Source: Clostridium sp. BNL1100
Lineage (GTDB): Bacteria > Bacillota > Clostridia > Acetivibrionales > DSM-1351
Assembly (NCBI RefSeq): GCF_000244875.1
Contig: NC_016791.1
Location: 2,857,001 to 2,921,000, forward strand
Length of the DNA stretch: 64,000 nt
Direction: 5' to 3'
Shown here: positions 27,721-35,883 of the stretch, in pieces
Layout: each line of letters opens with the position of its first letter
Position numbering within the stretch: the stretch's first letter is position 1
Notes under the pieces: model-generated
Databases searched by the model: none
What the model was told of the DNA's origin: nothing
What the model saw: the letters and a program-made list of their open reading frames with translations, nothing else
Made by a program: the position numbers and the translations under genes

Positions 27721-28901
27721 CTATTTTCTATCTGTCTGCTGTTTCCAGTTATTGTAGTTATATTCGATTACTATGCAGCCGTTTTCTGTATCTTCCAAGG
27801 TTGCATCTGTTTCAGGGAGCACATCTTTGCTTTCAAATACTGTTATTTTATTAACCATTAATTCAATTATGTTTCTGGTAATCCCCTGTGTTTTTATTCT
27901 GGTAACAAAATTTTTAATAAGCTGTTCTTTATCCAGCTGCTTTGTTTCTTCTTCCTTTAACTTCTCTACTTCCTGCCTTATTGTTGAAATACGGGTCTCA
28001 AGGTTTTGGTTCATCCTAAAAAACAGCTGTTCAGAAATTCTTCCTTCAAGCCTATCATTATAAAGGATATCCTGCTGCTTTTGTTTTTGGATTATCTGCT
28101 GCTCAAACCTTTTTATACTGTGCAAAAGACGTTCCTTCTCTACAAATTCACTGTTATAATTTATATTCAGGTTATTAATCAGTTCGTTATTTGACAGGAG
28201 TTCCAGCAGTTCTTTCGTTACTATATCAATAATGCTCTCTTCTGTAACATAATGGCTTGAGCATGCTTCACAACCTTTTTTGGAATAGGAGCTGCATATA
28301 TAACCCACCGGCCTATCTTTTCTAACCCGGACATACATTGCCTTACCACATTTGCCACAATAGACAAGGTTACTCAGGAGATGTGTTACATTGCGGTTAT
28401 ATCCCTGATTTGACCTTTTTTTAGCTCTCAATTTCTGAACTTCATCAAATTCTTCATTGGATATTATGGGTTGGTGTGTGTTGGTTGTTATTATCCATTT
28501 GTCAAAGGGCAGTCTTCTGGTTTTTTTGTTTTTAAAACTTATTTTTTCACTCACGCCTTGAACCGTGTCTCCGATATATACCCGGTTACATAAGATTCTC
28601 TGAACTGCAACCTGATTCCATGGCGTTATAGGTATTTCAGAATTTTTTGATGAGGGCGACGGATATCCTTTTTGGTTGAGCATATTTGCTATGGCAGCAT
28701 ATCCGTAACCCTTCCTGTATAAGCTGAATATTTCCTTTACGACAGGTGCATTTCTGCTGTCTATTACCAGCTTATTTTTTTCATTTACCGATTTCACGTA
28801 CCCGAATGGTGCATTGCCTATGTATTCACCCTGCTCTATTTTGAACCTGAGATTGGCTCTTATTTTTTTCGATATGTCTCTAATGTATCGCTCGTTGTAC
28901 C
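27721..28901 (-). pseudogene. C-terminal part of a serine recombinase gene split by element 2
   Basis: From the 12-bp core at 28890-28901 downward the frame reads continuously YNERYIRDISKKIRANLRFK, then IEQGEYIGNAPFGYVKSVNE, through a recombinase domain. A zinc ribbon (CGKCGKAMY...CSSYSKKGCEAC) and coiled coil follow, to the stop at 27721. It lacks the resolvase catalytic domain; the first plausible start inside is a GTG at 28797. Joined at the core to residues 1-137 encoded at 55956-56396 it gives a 526-residue recombinase with no stop. The gene is therefore split, not decayed. Confidence 0.9.
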
Positions 28902-28914
28902 TTATATCATGGAT
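28890..28914. other. Left attachment site of element 2
   Basis: The core GCTCGTTGTACC (28890-28901) recurs at 55985-55996. The element-side motif ATCATGGAT (28906-28914) is inverted at the other end. Symmetry of the two arms places the crossover at TC, 28892-28893. Confidence 0.8.
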
Positions 28915-28935
28915 ATATCCGTGTAATACTGTTCC

Positions 28936-29130
28936 TTATGGCAGGTGGAATTCTAGTCCTGTTTTGTGACTTTTTACTTTTTTCATTGGTTTTATTGTTA
29001 ATAATTCTTCCGTATCCACATATTTACATTGGTGCCCTGTTATACGGGATAAAACATCTCCAACATTGTTAAGTCTTTTTAACCTTTCTTCAGGAGTAAT
29101 ATCTGGTGTAATTATTACTTTATCCGACAT
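28936..29130 (-). CDS. Small 64-residue protein beside the element 2 recombinase
   Basis: The frame begins MSDKVIITPDITPEERLKRL and includes VLSRITGHQCKYVDTEELLT. AAGGAGG lies 8 nt before the ATG, so translation is very likely. It is divergent from the recombinase at 29252 and ends 35 bp from the left core. The first half looks like a charged helix; there is no signal peptide. Function is unknown. Size and position suit a recombination directionality factor or a regulator of the recombinase, but no homology supports this. Confidence 0.65.
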   Translation of the reverse strand: MSDKVIITPDITPEERLKRLNNVGDVLSRITGHQCKYVDTEELLTIKPMKKVKSHKTGLEFHLP

Positions 29131-29251
29131 AAATACTCCTCCTTACTACAAGTCTATTTTACATGGTCTGTCCCGTATACATTTTTCACGTTTTAATAAG
29201 AACTCTTTTTGCATAAAATTTTAATATATATTACTTCAATGGAGTTTTTAA

Positions 29252-30766
29252 ATGGTAAAAACCTGCATATATCTAAGAAAATCAAGAGAAGACGAGAGAA
29301 TGGAAAAGGAACTTGGAAAAGGTGAAACACTTTCAAAGCATAGAGAAGATTTGTTGAGTTTTGCCAGAAAGAAAGACCTTTGTATTGTAAATATATCTGA
29401 GGAGCTCGTTACAGGCGAAAGTCTTCTTTACAGACCTGCCATGCTTGAGCTTCTAAAGGACGTTGAAGCCGGAGCGTACGATGCTGTACTGGTAATGGAT
29501 CTACAAAGGCTTGGTCGCGGAGATATGGAAGAACAAGGGATTATTCTTAAAGCCTTTAAAAATACAAATACAAAAATTATAACTCCAGACAAGGAATATG
29601 ACCTTTCAAATGAGTTTGACGAAGAATATAGTGAATTTGAAGCATTCATGAGCCGCAAGGAATACAAAATGATTAACAAGCGCCTTCAGCGGGGGATTAT
29701 TCATTCGGTAAACAGCGGCAACTACAATTCTCCCTACCCTCCATTTGGTTACATCATAAAGCAGGAAAAATTGGGACGTACTTTGGAACCTCATGTTCAG
29801 CAGTCGGAAGTATTGAAGTGTATATTCAACTGGTATGTAAATGAATCGGCAGGCAGTCAAATTATTGCACAAAGACTCAATAGTATGGGACTTAAAACCA
29901 ATAAAAATAATAACTGGACTTGTCAGGCGGTAACAGCTATTTTAAAAAATCCTGTTTATACGGGAAAAATAGCCTGGAGAAAAACAACAAGCAATCGTCT
30001 GACCAAAAAAAAGAGCAAAAAGACCCAACCAAGGCAGGATTGGATTCTTGCAGAAGGAAAACATCCTGCACTGATTTCAGAAAGTATTTATCAAAAGGCA
30101 CAAAGCATTATGAAAAATAACAGTAAAACTCACACAAAGCAATCATCCGGTCTTCAAAATACTTTAGCTGGAATAATTGTTTGCGGAGTTTGCGGAGCTA
30201 AAATGAGGTATAGGCCATACCTTAATTCAGAGCCACATCTTGTATGTATTAACAAATGCGGTAATAAAAGCAGTAAGTTTGATTATATAGAGGACTGTGT
30301 GCTGTCAAGCCTTAATGAATACCTGAATGAATATACTTTTGAATTATCTGGAGAACTACAAAAGAAAAACAGCAGTCAGGCTGCTTTGAGGAAAAGTGCT
30401 GCTATGCTTGAAAAGCAGCTGAAGGAAGCTTATCTGCAAAAAGAAAATGTTTATAATCTTTTGGAAAAAGGTGTTTATTCCATAGAGGATTTTAATCAAA
30501 GACTTATTTCCGTTAATACCAGAATTAATGAACTCCGACAATCTATTTCTAACATAGTCAATCTACATAAAAAAACACTTAGTCAAAAACCCGACAATGC
30601 AGAGGTTCAAAGTGGTCTTACAAAAATTATGAAGATATACCATACGCTAAGAAACATTGAAGATAAAAATATTTTAATTAAAAGTGTTTTAGGAAAAGTT
30701 GAATACTTCAAAGGCAAGGATTGTAGAAATGATAATTTTATTCTGAGAATATATCCGCTTTTTTAG
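29252..30766 (+). CDS. Large serine recombinase of element 2
   Basis: This 504-residue protein has an N-terminal resolvase domain with the nucleophile in IYLRKSREDER (Ser11). It also has the conserved LVMDLQRLGRGDMEEQG, a recombinase domain (about 165-280), and a compact zinc ribbon CGVCGAKM...CINKCG. A coiled coil spans about 370-440. It lies 350 bp inside the left end of the 27-kb element and is the best candidate for its integration and excision. GGAG precedes the ATG. It is clearly different in sequence from the recombinase of element 1 and from the split one. Confidence 0.94.
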   Translation: MVKTCIYLRKSREDERMEKELGKGETLSKHREDLLSFARKKDLCIVNISEELVTGESLLYRPAMLELLKDVEAGAYDAVLVMDLQRLGRGDMEEQGIILKAFKNTNTKIITPDKEYDLSNEFDEEYSEFEAFMSRKEYKMINKRLQRGIIHSVNSGNYNSPYPPFGYIIKQEKLGRTLEPHVQQSEVLKCIFNWYVNESAGSQIIAQRLNSMGLKTNKNNNWTCQAVTAILKNPVYTGKIAWRKTTSNRLTKKKSKKTQPRQDWILAEGKHPALISESIYQKAQSIMKNNSKTHTKQSSGLQNTLAGIIVCGVCGAKMRYRPYLNSEPHLVCINKCGNKSSKFDYIEDCVLSSLNEYLNEYTFELSGELQKKNSSQAALRKSAAMLEKQLKEAYLQKENVYNLLEKGVYSIEDFNQRLISVNTRINELRQSISNIVNLHKKTLSQKPDNAEVQSGLTKIMKIYHTLRNIEDKNILIKSVLGKVEYFKGKDCRNDNFILRIYPLF

Positions 30767-30788
30767 GCTATCATTTTTCTAAACTTCT

Positions 30789-30838
30789 CAATAAGCATAA
30801 CAACCGAGAAAACATTTTGATTCGGCTGCTATGCTTAT
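30789..30838. terminator. Hairpin between convergent recombinase and fascin-like genes
   Basis: AATAAGCATA/TATGCTTATT outer stem with an inner CCGA/TCGG. It lies between two convergent genes and probably terminates both. Confidence 0.55.
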
Positions 30839-30851
30839 TAATTCTTCTATG

Positions 30852-31253
30852 CTATCTGAAAATCACTATAACCTCAAAGACTTCATTAGGGCCTATTGTG
30901 TCACTTGCCGCATATAACTTTCTATTATTATCTTTCTGATAGCTTACAAACTTTCCGTTATGTGCCCTTATTGCAACCTTGTTCATACCAAGGCAAATAA
31001 AATCGAACGTTTCGTTATTAGTAATACTTTCCTTGTTGGATTTAATTCTTAGCAGTCCATCATCAGCAATACTGAGCAAATCTCTGGTATGTGTTTGTAT
31101 GTATGCACCGCTCAGTGCCGCCGGCACAGTAAATATAATATCATTCCTTGTTTCATCATACATACCGGATGTTAATAAGGCATCGCTTTCCTTGATACAT
31201 AGGTATTCGCCATTACTTGCTTTAACAACTACCCTTGCTCCCATAAAAGACAT
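30852..31253 (-). CDS. Fascin-like beta-trefoil protein
   Basis: This 133-residue protein has no signal peptide. Three related segments of about 40 residues resemble a beta-trefoil: GARVVVKASNGEYLCIKES, SGAYIQTHTRDLLSIADDG and KVAIRAHNGKFVSYQKDNN. The last ends GPNEVFEVIVI, much like fascin and actin-crosslinking domains (xVAxRAHNGKYVxAE...xxExFExI). It is the last gene after the histidine kinase, 65 bp away. Ligand and role are unknown; carbohydrate or protein binding is usual for the fold. Confidence 0.65.
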   Translation of the reverse strand: MSFMGARVVVKASNGEYLCIKESDALLTSGMYDETRNDIIFTVPAALSGAYIQTHTRDLLSIADDGLLRIKSNKESITNNETFDFICLGMNKVAIRAHNGKFVSYQKDNNRKLYAASDTIGPNEVFEVIVIFR

Positions 31254-31318
31254 AAATTGTTCCTCCCTTAAAAAAAACTATAAATTTTGTATAATTATAG
31301 CAAATTTTATAAGATTTA

Positions 31319-33157
31319 TCAATTAGCCGTTTTTATGGGAACTGTTATAAATACTGTAGTTCCTTTGCCTTCTTCCGACTCAATGGATATGGAACCCCTA
31401 AATTGACTTTTAACGGCAATATTTGCAAAATAAAGTCCGAGACCTGAGCCATCTTTGCCTTTAGTTGTAACCATTTCATTGAAAATTCTATTCTTTATCT
31501 CTGATGGAATTCCCTTTCCGAAATCCTGTATTGTAAATAGAACACCTTCCGGCTTCCTCTCGGCTTGCAAATTGATTACGCCACCTTCGCTATATGCCTG
31601 TGTCGCATTTATTACTGCGTTGCCCAGAATTTGAGTCAATGAAGAAATGTCTCCTTCTATACAAGTATCCTCATTAACATTTAAAATGCTGTTTAAACTA
31701 CAATTGGACTTTTTTAACTCAAAATCCAACAATAGTGTAAGCTTTGAGAATAACTCCTTAACTTCAAATCTTTTATTCTGGTTTCCAATCATACTGGCCG
31801 CCTGTTCTTTAACTGCGGTAATTATATCTGACATATAAACAAGGTAATTTTTTATAGAGTCCTCCCACTTTCTCATGTCAGATACAATATCCAGATATTC
31901 AGTGTATTCCCCATTATTATTCATGTCAGTTATTAGGCTCTCTATCTTGCGGGTATGGTTTTTAAGAGCAAGAATACCTCCCGATGATGACATCAGCGGA
32001 GATTTCATATTATGAGAAATACCACCTATAAGATTATGCAACGATACCAGTCGTGCCTTTTCAATCATTTGTTTTGCGTTCTCTTCCATGAGCTTTATTA
32101 CCTGCATATGCTCTGTCATGTCATGGAATAAAATAAGTATTGCAATATATTGCTCATGAGCATATACATGTATAATTTCAATTTCAAAGTAACGCCGGAC
32201 ATTATTTATTATGAATTCCTGCTCAATTTTGGTATTCTGGTGTGTTCCTCCCTTGTTGGCAGTAATTTGGGATATTTGATTTTTGAGATTATGAAAATTG
32301 TCATCCTGCATGACTTTATAAAAATCATTCTCATTTTGCTTTATTATTGAGCCAAACTCGGTTTTAAAGTTCTTGTTCATTTCCAGAATGTTGTTTTTAT
32401 AGTCTATAACTACAAATGAATCACTTATGTAGTCTACAATACTCCTTATTGCAATAGGAAGTGTATCAAGAAACCTATATTTCCTTATTGCAACTGATAA
32501 GCAAACCGTTGTAAAGCAATAGCTCAATGTATGTATACTATCGGGCAATGAAATAGGAAGATTTGAAAAATAGTTTAGGTATACCACATAATCCACTGCT
32601 ATAGGCATAATTATACCCGAAACTACAAGGAGTATTTGCCTTGTAAGGCAGTTTGTGTATTTCAGGCAGAAATATATAAGGTATAAAACCGCAAAAGTGG
32701 CATAAATCAACTGCCAGGTACAATGAACATAGTAATAGCTTCCGAATACCATTGTCTTAACATCTGCCGAAATTTCCTTTATAAAAAGCTTATGAAAACT
32801 ATTGGTAACAAGCATTATAGTACTTGTAACAGGCGGTATGCAGATTAGGATATAAGTTGCAATAGAACTGATTTTGTTCTTTACAAGGAGTATGCAAAGC
32901 ATAATGAGAGTTGCCGGGAGAAAAAATACACAGATTGAACCTGCAAAGTATATGTTGCATATCCTATAACCGGTAATAGTGTCTATGATAATATTTGACA
33001 ATGCAAGTATAGTCCACATAAAGAGGATTAAAATATTCAAGGCACAGATACGATGCAGCTGCCTTGAATATTTTATACTTTTTATTCTGATTAGTAGTAC
33101 TAAATGTACTCCTGCAGAAAATAAATAGATTAAGATTTTTGTTATTGTTTCAAGCAT
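31319..33157 (-). CDS. Membrane sensor histidine kinase with PAS domain
   Basis: This 612-residue kinase has seven hydrophobic segments (1-225) like the 7TM histidine-kinase N-terminal module. A PAS domain (about 235-350), a DHp helix with the phosphoacceptor in LIGGISHNMKSPLMS (His382) and a HATPase domain (about 505-612) follow. The HATPase shows NAVINATQAY, DFGKGIPSEIK and KDGSGLGLYFANI. The response regulator gene ends 12 bp upstream, so they form one operon. The signal is unknown. The neighbouring divergent PixA-like genes are plausible targets. Confidence 0.92.
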   Translation of the reverse strand: MLETITKILIYLFSAGVHLVLLIRIKSIKYSRQLHRICALNILILFMWTILALSNIIIDTITGYRICNIYFAGSICVFFLPATLIMLCILLVKNKISSIATYILICIPPVTSTIMLVTNSFHKLFIKEISADVKTMVFGSYYYVHCTWQLIYATFAVLYLIYFCLKYTNCLTRQILLVVSGIIMPIAVDYVVYLNYFSNLPISLPDSIHTLSYCFTTVCLSVAIRKYRFLDTLPIAIRSIVDYISDSFVVIDYKNNILEMNKNFKTEFGSIIKQNENDFYKVMQDDNFHNLKNQISQITANKGGTHQNTKIEQEFIINNVRRYFEIEIIHVYAHEQYIAILILFHDMTEHMQVIKLMEENAKQMIEKARLVSLHNLIGGISHNMKSPLMSSSGGILALKNHTRKIESLITDMNNNGEYTEYLDIVSDMRKWEDSIKNYLVYMSDIITAVKEQAASMIGNQNKRFEVKELFSKLTLLLDFELKKSNCSLNSILNVNEDTCIEGDISSLTQILGNAVINATQAYSEGGVINLQAERKPEGVLFTIQDFGKGIPSEIKNRIFNEMVTTKGKDGSGLGLYFANIAVKSQFRGSISIESEEGKGTTVFITVPIKTAN

Positions 33158-33169
33158 AAAAGCATACCT

Positions 33170-33790
33170 CTATTTTTTTGCCAGATTAGGGGTATCTCCG
33201 AAATTAGCCTTATAGCAAAGTAAATAGTCTGTTGTTACTCTAAAAAGTTCTGCCAGTTTTTTAATGTTTTCCCCTGTAGGCTCAGTTTGATTGGTTTCCC
33301 AGTTAGCTATGGCTGTACGACCTACTCCTAAAACTTTACCTAAATCTTCCTGACTAATGTTATGGATTCTTCTCAGTCTTTTTAGACGAATACCGAAGCT
33401 TCCTTCTTTTCTTGAATGTTCTACGGATTTTCTTGCTGATTCAATCATAATTAGTATTTCTTCAAAATTTGCTGACTTTTCGCAATACATTTGAATATCA
33501 AGATTTTTGAGTGTTTCCAAACCCGGAGCTTCTTCAGCCCTTCCGGTAAGAAGCATAATGTAAAGCTCGTCATCTGTTTTTCTTATCTTTTCGGTTATTT
33601 GTTTTCCATTCATGGAATCAATAAAATAGTCTAAAATCAAGAGGTCGTAATTATTTTCCCTTATTGCATCAATGCCTTCCTTTGAAGTCACAAACCCATC
33701 AACCAAATATTCGGACGAAAGATTTGCTTTTATTGCATCAATAACTCCCTGTTCATCATCAATAATAATTATTTTGAATTGTTCTTCCAT
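33170..33790 (-). CDS. Response regulator with REC domain fused to an XRE-type HTH
   Basis: This 206-residue regulator has a receiver domain (about 5-120) with acidic residues IIIDDEQG and phosphoacceptor Asp54 in LLILDYFIDS. A Cro/C1-type helix-turn-helix (about 135-190) follows: GIRLKRLRRIHNISQEDLGK, then GVGRTAIANWETNQTEP. XRE output domains are uncommon among response regulators, where OmpR or LuxR types dominate. It begins the operon with the kinase and is divergent from the PixA-like pair across a 336-bp region rich in repeated ATGACA motifs. GAGGAGG precedes the ATG. Confidence 0.9.
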   Translation of the reverse strand: MEEQFKIIIIDDEQGVIDAIKANLSSEYLVDGFVTSKEGIDAIRENNYDLLILDYFIDSMNGKQITEKIRKTDDELYIMLLTGRAEEAPGLETLKNLDIQMYCEKSANFEEILIMIESARKSVEHSRKEGSFGIRLKRLRRIHNISQEDLGKVLGVGRTAIANWETNQTEPTGENIKKLAELFRVTTDYLLCYKANFGDTPNLAKK

Positions 33791-33932
33791 ATCGGCCTCC
33801 TCACTGCCATACTTTATTTAATTATTATACCGTATTCTGACATTTTACCAACTAAAAATATAGAAAAATCTTCTTTAATAATTCAAATAATAATACAAAT
33901 TAGTTTTTTAAGCAATCATTTTTTCATTATTT

Positions 33933-34095
33933 ATGACATTTGTTATGCAATATTTTTGAATTAGTTGTATATTATAAATGTCATTATTGCTACACAATAA
34001 CTGCTTGTAGCACGCTAAAATTAATGGAAAATATTTCTTGACACGTCACATATAATGACATATAATTAGCTCAACAAATGATATCATTTATGACA
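33933..34095. promoter_or_regulatory. Cluster of four ATGACA motifs and a palindrome upstream of the PixA-like genes
   Basis: ATGACA occurs at 33933-33938, 34055-34060 and 34090-34095, and as TGTCAT at 33979-33984. A palindrome AAATGATATCATTT lies at 34077-34090, just past the predicted transcription start. These are candidate binding sites for the divergent REC-XRE regulator. The rest of the gap 33791-34126 shows nothing else. Confidence 0.4.
34038..34066 (+). promoter_or_regulatory. Consensus sigma-A promoter of the PixA-like pair
   Basis: TTGACA (34038-34043) and TATAAT (34061-34066) are both perfect, with a 17-bp spacer. One ATGACA motif lies inside the spacer, so a regulator bound there would compete with polymerase. 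Confidence 0.8.
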
Positions 34096-34126
34096 ATTTA
34101 GTCAAATACTGAAAGGAGAGTTTAAA

Positions 34127-34552
34127 ATGACACAAGCTTTAACACCATCCCCATCGGATTGTAATGTAAAAATTGTTATTTACGTCGATACTGCCAAAGC
34201 AAGAACAGGTTCAACCCAAGGAATCTATATGGTTGATAACAGGGCTCCTAAAAGCTATAACGAGGGGACCGCCGGTCTGGATACATATTGCAACACTAAT
34301 GACTACATATGCTGGAGAATTTTACCGATTGATCCCGATACTCACGATTCAGTTGCTATTACAAGCTTCGATCAGTCACTTGCTTGGGGATACGGCGGAA
34401 GCCCAAAGGCCTCAGATACTACAAACACAGTTTGGGTAGGAAGAGCAGAAAATCAGGGAAGCAATCAGACACCAATCAATATAATTATCACTGAAAGCAA
34501 CAAAAACCCTGTAACATTAAAAATTAATCCTGTTCTGAATGTTAACGGATAA
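34127..34552 (+). CDS. PixA/AidA-like inclusion-body family protein, copy 1
   Basis: This 141-residue soluble protein has no signal peptide. The pattern IVIYVDTAKA...GIYMVDNR, then NDYICWRILPIDPDTHDSV and a C-terminal beta-rich part, resembles the AidA/PixA family (PF12306). That family includes the abundant inclusion protein of Xenorhabdus and quorum-controlled AidA proteins. It is paralogous to the next gene, with the same blocks in the same order. GAAAGGAG precedes the ATG. A perfect consensus promoter suggests high expression when not repressed. The molecular role is unknown. Confidence 0.68.
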   Translation: MTQALTPSPSDCNVKIVIYVDTAKARTGSTQGIYMVDNRAPKSYNEGTAGLDTYCNTNDYICWRILPIDPDTHDSVAITSFDQSLAWGYGGSPKASDTTNTVWVGRAENQGSNQTPINIIITESNKNPVTLKINPVLNVNG

Positions 34553-34581
34553 TATTTTTTAAATAAAGGAGGTCACAAAAA

Positions 34582-35004
34582 ATGACTGAAACTATTGTTT
34601 TAAAAGCCCAAATAAGAGCGCAAACCAAGATAGTAATAACAGTTGATACTTCAAGAGTACTAAGCGGGGATACAAGAGGAATATTTATGATAGATAATCG
34701 CGCCGAAGTCGGAAGTGCTAATGAAGGCACTCTGGAACTTAGCACAAGATGCTTTGCGGGAGATTATGTTTCATGGCTGGTTAACCCTATTGATCCTGAT
34801 ACTCAGGATACAGTGTCCATAGCAGGATTCCAGGTTTCAAGCGGAAATGTATTCGGCGGTGAAGGAAGTCCTCAGCCTGCATCAGATGACAATACATACT
34901 GGATGGGTCGTGCATTTAATCAGGGAACCTCAACATATCAAATTAAGCTTCTTATAAACGGTACACACGTTATACAATGGGACCCTTTTATAACTGCTGT
35001 ATAA
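34582..35004 (+). CDS. PixA/AidA-like inclusion-body family protein, copy 2
   Basis: This 140-residue paralogue of the preceding gene is separated by 29 bp and has its own AAGGAGG site. It shares KIVITVDTSRV, GIFMIDNRAE, GDYVSWLVNPIDPDTQDTV and ends with HVIQWDPFITAV. That ending is close to the WDPFI end typical of AidA/PixA proteins and strengthens the family call for both genes. The two products probably form a complex or paired inclusions; this is inference. Confidence 0.7.
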   Translation: MTETIVLKAQIRAQTKIVITVDTSRVLSGDTRGIFMIDNRAEVGSANEGTLELSTRCFAGDYVSWLVNPIDPDTQDTVSIAGFQVSSGNVFGGEGSPQPASDDNTYWMGRAFNQGTSTYQIKLLINGTHVIQWDPFITAV

Positions 35005-35248
35005 CCTCGCCTTAGCAAGAAATCTACTCTGTGAAATCCGATGCTTCTTCTCCTAACGGATTACCTCTAAAATGTTGCACTGGATTCCATCAGTCTGGGC
35101 TCAAAAGTAGCTAAGTGTGGTACAGAAAAATTTCTATGTTTTCTTTGAACTCTATACACTAGGGGCTGATGGAGAGACACAGAATTTGTACGGGTGCTCC
35201 TATTGGGATTCAACTATTGGTGTGCAGTAGTATTTTGAGTTGAGTAAG

Positions 35249-35289
35249 GAAAGTAAGCCCCCCCGGCTAGGCCGGGGGGGCTTACTTTC
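35249..35289. terminator. Perfect 19-bp GC-rich hairpin
   Basis: GAAAGTAAGCCCCCCCGGC pairs fully with GCCGGGGGGGCTTACTTTC around a TAG loop. It is much more GC-rich than its surroundings and lies 245 bp after the PixA-like pair. TTTATT follows on the plus strand, so it may be their terminator. Elsewhere in the gap 35005-35419 there is only a 10-bp dyad, AAGTAACATT/AATGTTACTT, at 35340-35360. Confidence 0.65.
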
Positions 35290-35419
35290 TTTATTATCTC
35301 TTTACTTACTATCAACGCCTAAAGGACAGTAGTAGCGTAAAGTAACATTGAATGTTACTTATTTTGTTAATTCACTCAACTTGCCCTAAGATAAATTGAT
35401 TTTTTAGCAAGTATTATCT

Positions 35420-35836
35420 TTATGTACGGTTTATAACATAATAAAACCAATCCTTTTCAATCCGTTCACATTGACCCATCCCTGGGTCAACTTCAGGTCG
35501 AAGGTCACTTTTTATATAAACAATTCCTTTTTCTTGTTCGTCCTCTTGCATTATAAACCAAATTTCACCTTCACCCCTATTAAAATCAACTCTAATTATA
35601 TTAGTCTGTTTTGCTAATTCATTGTATTGAACCTCTTTATTCAATTTTTCACTGGTATTTTGCTCTATATCTTCCTTTACTTTAATAAAAGATTTTTTAT
35701 TTTCTTTGTATATATTAATTATCTTTTCGTTTGACAATACTTCCTGGTTCTTAAAATTTATAACAAGAATAATTCCTACAATAGTTATAAGCAATAGTAT
35801 AATTGAATATTTTATTATTTTTTTATTAATTCTCAT
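35420..35836 (-). CDS. Single-pass membrane protein, candidate immunity to the metzincin-tipped cassette
   Basis: This 138-residue protein has one N-terminal membrane helix (IILLLITIVGIILVINF, about 12-28) and a charged outer domain rich in Lys and Glu. I recognise no family. It follows the orphan RHS cassette ending at 35884 by 47 bp, exactly where an immunity gene is found in polymorphic toxin loci. A membrane-anchored extracytoplasmic protein would suit protection from a secreted protease. AAAGGAG precedes the ATG. The immunity role is inferred from position only. Confidence 0.55.
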   Translation of the reverse strand: MRINKKIIKYSIILLLITIVGIILVINFKNQEVLSNEKIINIYKENKKSFIKVKEDIEQNTSEKLNKEVQYNELAKQTNIIRVDFNRGEGEIWFIMQEDEQEKGIVYIKSDLRPEVDPGMGQCERIEKDWFYYVINRT

Positions 35837-35883
35837 TTTAAGTCTCCTTTCTATTTTAACTTAATAACTGATGATTTTTTATG

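Noticed and set aside
27721-28797. A free-standing short recombinase
   Set aside because: The frame lacks the catalytic resolvase domain, and its missing part with matching core is found at 55956-56396.
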